Source: Holophagales bacterium
Lineage (GTDB): Bacteria; Acidobacteriota; Holophagae; Holophagales; Holophagaceae
Direction: 5' to 3'
Length of the DNA stretch: 16,868 nt
NCBI GenBank assembly: GCA_031281385.1
Contig: JAITFL010000004.1
Coordinates: 1 to 16,868, forward strand
The notes under the pieces are model-generated. The model worked only from the letters and a program-made list of their open reading frames with translations. It was not told where the DNA came from and made no database searches. Both the position numbers and the translations under genes were made by a program. Positions 7,479 through 13,864 of this stretch are shown in pieces; within the stretch, counting starts at the first letter, position 1, and the number at the start of each line of letters is the position of its first letter.

Positions 7479-8564
7479 TTACGCGCTTCTAGGCGGGCCG
7501 CCGACAAGCCTGAATTCGCCGTTCTGCCACAGCAGCATTTGGCCTTCGTGTGCCCAAGGGGCGGACATCCCCTTGTCGGCTTCTTTCAAACAATGAAAAT
7601 GGCCGACAATAAAAAATTCCGCGCCTTCCGCGTCAATGGCTTTTTGAAATTCGGTCATCGGGAAGCTGGTTTTGTTCTCTTGATTCGTTGTCAATAGCTT
7701 CTTTTCTAGCCACGAACACAGTCTGGCCCCTATGATCGGCGGAGTGACCTTTGCAAACACCCACACTGGCATGCTGCGGCTGAAGAGGTTCCAAAACCGA
7801 TACTTCCAGTCCTTTGTGTTGATTAGGTCTCCATGTTCAAAAATAAATGGCTCCGTTGCCAGTCGGCCTTCCGTCCCCTCTCCGATGAAGTCGAATTTGT
7901 CGGCTATGTCGTCCAAAAAATATTCTCGGTTTCCGAGCCACAGGCCGATCCAATGGCCAGTCCTCCTCCGTTCAGAAACCCACCATAGGAAATTTCTTTG
8001 GGCATCTGTCTCAAAGCCCTTGATGCCCAGCCAGACATCAAAGACATCCCCCAAAAACAGCCAGTCGGCGTCCGGGTGGGCAAAGGTGGCTTCATGCAGC
8101 CCTACTAAGTTTGTCCCCCAGTGGGGGTCGGCCACCACCAGCAGGGGCCTGGACGCATCGGGTCTAGCGTTGTTTCCCGCCCTCCAACCGTGGCTGGCGG
8201 CCCTGCTCCCAAATAGCATCGGCAAGCTTCCAATGGACAACCCAACGACTATTCCAGCGATGCGCGGCAGCCAATAGTCGGCAGAATAGTCGCCCGTCTG
8301 CATTTCAAGCAATGCCGCGATAGACAAAAACAGAGACATGATTCCGAATATCGCAAAATGTCTTTTGTGCAGGGGCCATTTATTTGTAGAAGTCCTCCAA
8401 GCCAAATCTGCCAGAAACGAAACAGCGGCAAATGCCCCGGCAACTATCAGTCTGTCTGCGGCAGGATTCAGCCCCACGCCCCACTGCTCGCCATTTAGGT
8501 GGTCAGCCAGCAGCGAATACGCGAATATGGAACTTGGCAGAAGCCATATCAGCCAGCGATCCAT
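7479..8564 (-). CDS. LpxH-like metallophosphoesterase with four N-terminal membrane segments
   Basis: A 361-residue protein. Four hydrophobic segments (about 4-20, 38-54, 68-86, 101-119) come first, then a calcineurin-like phosphoesterase domain from about 140. Metal-binding motifs appear in the canonical order: DPH (D146, H148), GDVFD (D173 onward), GNRE (N212-E214), HGD (H244-D246) and GHFH (H322, H324). The spacing and the GDVFDVWLG and GNR motifs resemble LpxH, which hydrolyses UDP-2,3-diacylglucosamine to lipid X in lipid A synthesis. LpxH itself has no membrane segments and is about 240 residues, so this is a fused or divergent relative, and its substrate is inferred. The usual GNHD/GNRD motif is GNRE here. 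The ATG has GGAG 10 nt upstream, a rather long spacing. It lies 64 bp after pfkA on the same strand. Confidence 0.85.
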   Translation of the reverse strand: MDRWLIWLLPSSIFAYSLLADHLNGEQWGVGLNPAADRLIVAGAFAAVSFLADLAWRTSTNKWPLHKRHFAIFGIMSLFLSIAALLEMQTGDYSADYWLPRIAGIVVGLSIGSLPMLFGSRAASHGWRAGNNARPDASRPLLVVADPHWGTNLVGLHEATFAHPDADWLFLGDVFDVWLGIKGFETDAQRNFLWWVSERRRTGHWIGLWLGNREYFLDDIADKFDFIGEGTEGRLATEPFIFEHGDLINTKDWKYRFWNLFSRSMPVWVFAKVTPPIIGARLCSWLEKKLLTTNQENKTSFPMTEFQKAIDAEGAEFFIVGHFHCLKEADKGMSAPWAHEGQMLLWQNGEFRLVGGPPRSA

Positions 8565-8607
8565 GCGTCAGTTACTCCATGCAGATGCTTTCATGTCCTA
8601 ACAATTA

Positions 8608-8621
8608 GCACTATACAGTGC
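8608..8621. repeat. Inverted repeat between pfkA and the LpxH-like gene
   Basis: GCACT and AGTGC form perfect arms around a 4-nt loop in the 64-bp gap. On the minus strand the centre reads TATAGT, which could be a -10 box, so a repressor operator over a promoter for the LpxH-like gene is conceivable. No T run follows, so it is not a standard terminator. Confidence 0.3.
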
Positions 8622-8628
8622 GGCAATG

Positions 8629-9741
8629 CTAGTCTCCAAAGCAAACCCCAACATCGCGCCCCGTCTGCACAATCTCGCAGTCGAGCGGCACCGCCCTCAT
8701 TCGTCCCGCGACCTCTAGAAGCGGGACGTATTGGACTGTTGGGTGTTCTAGCGCGACCATGACACCAGAATAGCCCTCGTCCAACGCACGGACTGCGGCA
8801 GCGCCGAACCTTAGTGCTGCCAAGCGGTCGAAAGAAGTTGGGCTTCCGCCGCGCAAAAGATGGCCCAGCACAACCGTCCTACATTCTTTACCTGTAAGTG
8901 CTTGCAGTTCATGCGCCACGCGGTCTCCGATGCCTCCAAGACGCTCTAGGTGGCCAATTTCTGCCGATGCAACAACGGCCAGATCCCCGCCCTTTGGCTT
9001 TGCACCTTCTGCAACTACAACGAGGGACTAGTGGCGCCCATCGTTTTCGCGCTGGACAACCCTTTCGGCCACTTTTTTCAGGTCAAAGGGAATTTCGGGA
9101 ATCAATATGGCGTGAGCGCCGCCGCTGATGCCACAGTGCAGAGCTATCCAGCCGGCATAGCGGCCCATCACCTCTACCACAATGACCCGCTGGTGGCTTT
9201 CTGCTGTGCTATGAAGCCTGTCTAGGCTCTCGGTTGCGAATGACACAGCAGTGTCGAATCCGAAGGTGGTCTCTGTTTTATCCAAATCGTTGTCAATCGT
9301 CTTTGGAACTCCCACAACGCGCAGGCCTTTTTTGCACAGCGCGTCCGCTATGGTCAGGCTGCCGTCGCCGCCGATGGATACTAGCGCGTCTATCTCTTTT
9401 TTGGCAAAAAATTCGATAATCTCATCTGTGCGATCAATTTCTTTTGTCGTTCCGTCTGGCATTTGAAGTGGGAAATGAAGCGGGTTGCCCTTGTTGGTGG
9501 TTCCCAACATCGTCCCGCCAAGGTGGGTGATGCCCCTCACGCTCTCTCTGGTGAGGCGGATAACGCCGCCGCCAACAAAGCGCTCGCCGAAAAAGATGCC
9601 GTTGAACCCCTCTCTAATGCCATAACATTCCCATCCCTTGTTGGTGGCAGAAATAACCACGGCGCGGATGACGGCGTTGAGCCCAGGGGCGTCGCCCCCG
9701 CCGGTGCAGATAGCGATGCGCTTAATATTGTTTTTGACCAT
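8629..9741 (-). pseudogene. pfkA: 6-phosphofructokinase interrupted by one in-frame TAG
   Basis: Glycolytic enzyme that phosphorylates fructose 6-phosphate to fructose 1,6-bisphosphate. The full frame has 370 codons. Codon 238 is TAG (9028-9030); both sides are otherwise intact and in the same frame. Before the stop come the GGGDAPGLN nucleotide loop (14-22), GGDGS (124-128), PKTIDND (146-152) with catalytic Asp150, and the substrate-binding MGR (192-194). After it come VVVAEGA (241-247, Glu245) and GHLLRGGSP (293-301, His294, Arg297), which complete the substrate site. The 237-residue product would therefore lack essential residues. Gly in GGDGS with Lys in PKTIDND is the Gly104/Lys124 combination seen in some ATP-dependent enzymes. 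The ATG at 9741 has AAGGAA 6 nt upstream and a good promoter. Explanations are a recent nonsense mutation, readthrough or suppression, or a sequencing or assembly error. gmhB and pgsA lie upstream. Confidence 0.9.
9028..9030 (-). other. In-frame amber codon within pfkA
   Basis: The minus strand reads CAC TAG TCC between GRH and SLVVVAEGA, at a site before a core strand where family members usually carry Phe, Tyr or a small residue. One base change (for example from TAC or TAT) would restore a sense codon. It sits in an ACTAGT hexamer. Confidence 0.9.
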
Positions 9742-9774
9742 TCGGCATTCCTTTCATCAATTACAGCATTTAGC

Positions 9775-9802
9775 ATAATACAAAACCAGCGGCGAATTAC
9801 AA
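9775..9802 (-). promoter_or_regulatory. Sigma70-type promoter of pfkA
   Basis: On the minus strand TTGTAA (9797-9802) and TATTAT (9775-9780) are 16 bp apart. A- and T-tracts directly upstream of the -35 (9803-9820) resemble an UP element. The predicted start near 9768 leaves a leader of about 27 nt, including the AAGGAA ribosome-binding site. Confidence 0.6.
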
Positions 9803-9829
9803 TTTTTCAAACAAAATTTCTTGGCGCGT

Positions 9830-9840
9830 CACAAATTGTG
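9830..9840. repeat. Small palindrome after gmhB
   Basis: CACAA and TTGTG flank a single base immediately downstream of the gmhB stop codon, ahead of the A/T tracts of the pfkA promoter. It is too short to call a terminator; it may be part of a regulatory site or chance. Confidence 0.2.
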
Positions 9841-10458
9841 TTATTCACCCGTATCCCCCCCGCTGGTTGAGTAGTGTGGGGCTGCTTCTTCAATGATTTC
9901 CATTATCGCCTTTATTGCCTGCCCCAGATCGTCTGCAACTATGTCTGCGATTTTTGGATCAACCGCATTTCCGTACCCCGTTCTCACTAGGGCCGCCCTG
10001 CACCCAGCGTTTCGGCCCGCTTCGATGTCTATTTTTTTGTCGCCTATCATCCAAGATTGTTTTAGGTCAATTTGGTGCTTTTTTGCAGCCTTTATTAGCA
10101 TCCCAGGCTCTGGCTTCCGGTCGGGATGCTTTGGCTGACGGTACTCCCCAAGGCCCTCTTCATGAAACGGACAGGCAAAAGAATCGTCTATGTGTGCCCC
10201 TTCCAACGAAAGCAGCTCATCTATTTTTTTGGAGACCGCGCCATACTCATCCCAGCCGTACAGCCCCCTGCCGATGCCGCTCTGGTTTGTGACTATTATT
10301 ACCGGGATGTTTTTTGCGTTCAGCGCTGCAATGGCCTTGGCCGCGCCTCTAATGAGAACCACATCACTTGGACGGCACAAAAAATCAACTTCTTCGTTCA
10401 ATGTGCCATCCCTGTCAATGAATATGCCCGGCCTCATAGGCGAATGGCTATTTGTCAT
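9841..10458 (-). CDS. gmhB: HAD-family D,D-heptose 1,7-bisphosphate phosphatase (GmhB-like)
   Basis: Removes the 7-phosphate of D-glycero-D-manno-heptose 1,7-bisphosphate in ADP-heptose synthesis for lipopolysaccharide core, in the cytoplasm. The protein has 205 residues. It shows the HAD nucleophile motif FIDRDGTLN (Asp15, Asp17), TNQSGIGRG (57-65), RKPEPGM (114-120) and GDKKID (139-144). E. coli GmhB binds zinc through a CxH and a CxC pair; here the loop has C96 and H99 (CPFH) and then HPD (H111-D113) in place of the CxC, so the zinc site is changed or lost. The ATG overlaps the pgsA stop by 11 bp, which suggests translational coupling; no clear Shine-Dalgarno precedes it. A second ATG (10437) is an alternative start. 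Related histidinol-phosphate phosphatases share the fold. Confidence 0.82.
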   Translation of the reverse strand: MTNSHSPMRPGIFIDRDGTLNEEVDFLCRPSDVVLIRGAAKAIAALNAKNIPVIIVTNQSGIGRGLYGWDEYGAVSKKIDELLSLEGAHIDDSFACPFHEEGLGEYRQPKHPDRKPEPGMLIKAAKKHQIDLKQSWMIGDKKIDIEAGRNAGCRAALVRTGYGNAVDPKIADIVADDLGQAIKAIMEIIEEAAPHYSTSGGDTGE

Positions 10459-11014
10459 TGGCTTTGGGAGTGTTGGTCGCCCTCAAGAAATAGTGGATTC
10501 CCGAGGCTATCGCTAAGTATGCGACTACGTGGAAAGACCATGTGAAGAAAATGTCCGGAAAGTATGCTTGCCCCACCGCGTTTCTCAACAGCACCAAGGA
10601 AATGACCACAAACTCCGCCGCCGCGGTAATTTTTCCAAGGATCGTGGGCTTGTACCTAGACGGATCGTTGCCGGGCGGCTCTAGCATGGCAAAAAGGGCG
10701 ATGATTACGTCTCTAGCGATTGCCAAAATTACCACCCAGACAGGTATGGCGACCTGTAGTCCTGCGGCTGGCATACACAAGAGTACAAATGCAACTGTCA
10801 TTAGCAGTTTATCCGCCACTGGGTCCAAAAAGGCGCCCAAGGATGAATACTGGTTGAATCGCCTAGCGATGAAGCCATCCAGCAAATCGGTTACCGCCGC
10901 AAGGCCAAATATGGCACACGCATAGATCAATTCGCCATACCACACCGAGATTGCGAACACTGGCACAGCCAAAATTCTTAGCAGAGTGAGAAAATTAGGG
11001 ATGGTCAGATACAT
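10448..11014 (-). CDS. pgsA: CDP-alcohol phosphatidyltransferase, phosphatidylglycerophosphate synthase
   Basis: Inner-membrane enzyme that joins CDP-diacylglycerol and glycerol 3-phosphate to give phosphatidylglycerol phosphate. The 188-residue length is normal. The full CDP-alcohol phosphotransferase signature is present: D43, D46, G47, A50, R51, G60, D64 and D68 with the expected spacings. Several hydrophobic segments follow (about 70-86, 88-110, 130-145, 155-177). The opening MYLTIPNFLTLLRI is typical of PgsA. The ATG at 11014 has only a weak GGA about 9 nt upstream, and a TATAAT box ends 12 bp before it, so the leader may be only about six nucleotides. gmhB starts inside its last codons. 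The exact head-group (glycerol phosphate rather than inositol or serine) is inferred from overall resemblance. Confidence 0.88.
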   Translation of the reverse strand: MYLTIPNFLTLLRILAVPVFAISVWYGELIYACAIFGLAAVTDLLDGFIARRFNQYSSLGAFLDPVADKLLMTVAFVLLCMPAAGLQVAIPVWVVILAIARDVIIALFAMLEPPGNDPSRYKPTILGKITAAAEFVVISLVLLRNAVGQAYFPDIFFTWSFHVVAYLAIASGIHYFLRATNTPKANDK

Positions 11015-11026
11015 TTCAACAAGTCC

Positions 11027-11055
11027 ATTATAGAACAGTTTTTGCCAAATGCGAA
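11027..11055 (-). promoter_or_regulatory. Promoter of pgsA-gmhB
   Basis: On the minus strand TTCGCA (11050-11055) and a perfect TATAAT (11027-11032) are 17 bp apart. Transcription would start near 11020, only about six bases ahead of the pgsA ATG. Confidence 0.55.
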
Positions 11056-11111
11056 TTGACCCATTGAGACATCAATGCAATTTGAGTCCAACTATGATTG
11101 AAAGCGCAACC

Positions 11112-11120
11112 TGATATTAT
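11112..11120 (+). promoter_or_regulatory. Extended -10 promoter of feoAB
   Basis: TGATATTAT is an extended -10 element (TG, one base, TATTAT at 11115-11120). No good -35 lies 16-18 bp upstream. The expected transcription start, seven bases after the box, is the G of the GTG start codon at 11127, which fits a leaderless message. Confidence 0.45.
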
Positions 11121-11126
11121 TGTTTT

Positions 11127-13574
11127 GTGGACATAATTCAAGACAAAGAAAAAAGCCAGACGCTTCTCAGCGAGCTCCGGCCTGGGGAGATGGCGACCGT
11201 AGTGTCCATCGCCGGAAAAGGCCAGATAAAAAAAAGACTGCTGGAGATGGGCATCATCCGCGGCACGGTGATCAAGGTGGAAAAATTCGCCCCAATGGGC
11301 GACCCAGTGGAGATAGTGGCAAAGGGATGCCATTTGTCGCTGCGGAAAGAGGAGTGCCAACTGATAGCCGTTGCCAAGGGCGGCAAAACCAAAAGTGCCG
11401 CCCCGCCGCTGATAGTTCTGGCGGGCAACCCCAACTGCGGCAAGACGACTATTTTTAACGCGCTCACAGGGCTCCGCCACCACGTTGGCAACTACCCCGG
11501 CGTGACAGTCGAAAAAAGGTCTGGGCATATCCTGCTGGACGGAACAGACGCCGAAGTCATAGATTTGCCTGGGACGTACTCCCTAGCCGCCAGAAGCCTA
11601 GACGAGCGCATCGCCGCAGAGGAATTGGCAAAGCAGAGCGTTGACGTGATAGTGAACGTGCTGGATGCGTCCAATTTGGAGCGCAACCTCTATTTGACGA
11701 CACAATTGATCGAGCTTGGCCGCCCGATTGTATTCGCACTGAACATGATGGACGATGCCGAAAGGGACGGCAAAAAAATAGACGTGGCCAAGCTGCAGCA
11801 GTTATTGGGTGGCCACGTCATTCCAACTGTCGGGAACCGCCAGGACGGCATCCAGCAACTGCGCGAGGCAATCAGTTGCACACTTGCAGAGCCAATGGCC
11901 CACCACCGAAAGATACCGATTAACTATGGGGATGACATCGAGGGCGAGCTGCAAGAGTTGGAAAAAGAGATAAGGTTGGACGAAAAACTGGCGGAGAGCA
12001 TCGCCCCAAGGCACCTAGCGCTCGGGCTGTTAGAGAGCGATCCGATGGCCCTGCAAGTGGCAGCGGAAAGCCACGCAAGCCGGGCAATAGAAAACCAGAG
12101 GGTAGAGAGCTGCGGATTTCTTGAAAAGCACCTAGGCGACGATGGAGCGGCACTTTTGGCAGAGAGGCGCTATGGCTTTGTACACGGGCTTGTCACAGAG
12201 GCCGTGAGCGACACGGGCGCAAAAAGGCAAAACGTGGCGGAAAGGTTGGATGACATCATCACCCACCGCTGGTTTGGCTTTCCAATTTTCGCCGCCATCC
12301 TCGTAGCAATGTACGTTGTCACCTTTCTGCTTGGCAAGTACCCGCAGGACTGGCTGCTGTGGGCATTCACAAGCATACAAGACTGGGCCGGTGCGCGCCT
12401 TCCCAATGGCGAATTAGCTGAATTGCTGGTGAATGGGATAATTCCAGGCGTTGGGGCGGTGGTGGTGTTTCTGCCCGTAATCATGGTGCTGATGGGCTGC
12501 ATCTCCTTTTTGGAGGATACAGGCTACATGGCGCGGGCGGCGTTCATCATGGATCGCCTGATGCACTTGATGGGGCTGCACGGCAAGAGTTTTATTCCCC
12601 TGATCATGGGTACAGGGTGCAACGTGCCAGCCATCCAAGCCACCCGCACCATTGAAGCCAAGGACGACCGCCTGATAACGATTTTGGTAAGCCCGCTCAT
12701 ATCCTGTTCGGCAAGGCTGCAGGTCTATGTCCTTCTTGCGGCGGCATTCTTCGAGCCGCTGCAGGCGGCATTTGTCATAATAGGCCTGCATATACTTGGC
12801 TTCGGCGTGGCCATGCTGATGGGCAAACTGTTGCGCCTGACGCTGTTCAGCGGAGAGACAACGCCTTTTGTCATGGAATTGCCCCCATACAGAATGCCGG
12901 TGCTAAAATCCACCCTTATACACATGTGGGAAAAAGGCAGCACCTTTTTGACTAGGGCAGGCACCAGCATATTGGCTGGGACTGCCCTGATATGGTTCCT
13001 CTCTCATTACCCCGGGCTGACGAACCAAGATATGGCCAGGGACTATACGCAGAGGCAACTTGAAATTAAATCAAGCGGACTGCCGTCCAATGAAGAGGCC
13101 GACGCGCTTGGGGAGCTTGAAGCCGAGCACAGGGCTCAAATATTGAACACCAGCTTTGCCGCATCGTTTGGCAAATTGATCCAGCCAGTTCTTCGCCCCA
13201 TACTGGATCCAGACGGGTCTAGGCAGGACGCATGGAAAGACGGCGTGGCGCTGACCGCCGGATTCGTCGCCAAAGAGATAGTGGTCAGTACGACGGCGGT
13301 GATGCACCAGGCCCCCTATGAAAGCGACAACGCCGATGGGAGAAGCAGGCTGATGGACGCGCTTCGCCATGACAGCGGGATGACCCCACTAGCCGCAGTG
13401 TCGTTCTTGGTGTTCATACTCCTGTACACACCATGCCTCGCAACGCTGACCATGATGTACAGAGAGACTGGCCGACTTTTGTGGCCAGCATTTTCTGTTG
13501 CCTACGGTCTCGCACTGGCCTGGGGCGCATCGTGGGTCGTGGTAGCCATAGGCAGGGCGGTCATAGGGCAATGA
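11127..13574 (+). CDS. feoB: FeoA-FeoB fusion ferrous iron transporter
   Basis: Inner-membrane Fe(II) importer, 815 residues, with FeoA and FeoB in one chain. The SH3-like FeoA domain covers about 12-83 (LLSELRPGEMATVV). The G-protein domain follows: G1 GNPNCGKT (100-107), switch GNYPGVTVEKRSG (121-133), G3 DLPG (146-149) and G4 NMMD (206-209). The membrane part (about 380-815) shows the conserved GTGCNVPAI (495-503) and SCSARLQVY (526-534) gate motifs. GTG at 11127 is the only possible start: an in-frame TGA lies five codons upstream and the next Met is inside the FeoA fold. No Shine-Dalgarno precedes it. The stop overlaps the next gene as ATGA. Iron control (Fur or DtxR) is expected from the family, but I cannot identify an operator in the 112-bp divergent region shared with pgsA. 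Confidence 0.96.
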   Translation: MDIIQDKEKSQTLLSELRPGEMATVVSIAGKGQIKKRLLEMGIIRGTVIKVEKFAPMGDPVEIVAKGCHLSLRKEECQLIAVAKGGKTKSAAPPLIVLAGNPNCGKTTIFNALTGLRHHVGNYPGVTVEKRSGHILLDGTDAEVIDLPGTYSLAARSLDERIAAEELAKQSVDVIVNVLDASNLERNLYLTTQLIELGRPIVFALNMMDDAERDGKKIDVAKLQQLLGGHVIPTVGNRQDGIQQLREAISCTLAEPMAHHRKIPINYGDDIEGELQELEKEIRLDEKLAESIAPRHLALGLLESDPMALQVAAESHASRAIENQRVESCGFLEKHLGDDGAALLAERRYGFVHGLVTEAVSDTGAKRQNVAERLDDIITHRWFGFPIFAAILVAMYVVTFLLGKYPQDWLLWAFTSIQDWAGARLPNGELAELLVNGIIPGVGAVVVFLPVIMVLMGCISFLEDTGYMARAAFIMDRLMHLMGLHGKSFIPLIMGTGCNVPAIQATRTIEAKDDRLITILVSPLISCSARLQVYVLLAAAFFEPLQAAFVIIGLHILGFGVAMLMGKLLRLTLFSGETTPFVMELPPYRMPVLKSTLIHMWEKGSTFLTRAGTSILAGTALIWFLSHYPGLTNQDMARDYTQRQLEIKSSGLPSNEEADALGELEAEHRAQILNTSFAASFGKLIQPVLRPILDPDGSRQDAWKDGVALTAGFVAKEIVVSTTAVMHQAPYESDNADGRSRLMDALRHDSGMTPLAAVSFLVFILLYTPCLATLTMMYRETGRLLWPAFSVAYGLALAWGASWVVVAIGRAVIGQ

Positions 13575-13750
13575 CTATGCAGCGCTGGCTTGTATTCTTG
13601 GTCATCGTGTTTTCCGCTGCCTTTTTAATTCGCAATCTGCGACGCACCAGCCAAGATGGACACGACTGCGATGGGTGCGACAAAAGAGTATCATGTAGAA
13701 AGGCGGCAGAAAGTAAAGGGCCATGCGGAAGTGCGACCAAGCGAAAATAG
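13571..13750 (+). CDS. FeoB-associated small Cys-rich membrane protein
   Basis: A 59-residue protein with one N-terminal membrane helix (about 5-20), a basic stretch (RNLRR) and a Cys-rich tail with CDGC, then SC and PC (five Cys in all). This layout matches the small Cys-rich proteins often encoded directly after feoB, whose role is thought to be in Fe(II) uptake, possibly as metal-binding partners of FeoB. The first ATG overlaps the feoB stop (ATGA), which points to translational coupling; a second ATG at 13577 is better spaced (8 nt) from AGGG at 13565-13568 and may be the true start. The oar-like gene begins 114 bp downstream. Confidence 0.72.
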   Translation: MTMQRWLVFLVIVFSAAFLIRNLRRTSQDGHDCDGCDKRVSCRKAAESKGPCGSATKRK

Positions 13751-13864
13751 CCGCCGAAATTGCCAGTAAAACCTCGCACTCCAAAAATGGCTAGGTTTAG
13801 CAAAAAGCTCAATATAAAATTAAATAGTCGCGTCTCGCAGTCACGCGCCTTTTTCGGAGTTCCC

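Noticed and set aside
8920..9027. A frameshift as the cause of the split pfkA
   Set aside because: The two halves are in the same frame (start positions differ by a multiple of three) and the codons after the TAG read VVVAEGA directly; only a stop codon separates them.
9028..9030. TAG reassigned to an amino acid in this organism
   Set aside because: TAG closes the amylase-like, pepQ, holB and pgsA frames where the proteins should end. After the amylase-like stop, a second TAG follows one codon later.
13760..13864. N-terminal extension of the receptor from an upstream ATG
   Set aside because: It would bury the signal peptide behind 35 basic residues; the ATG at 13865 has GGAG at proper spacing and a clean signal peptide.
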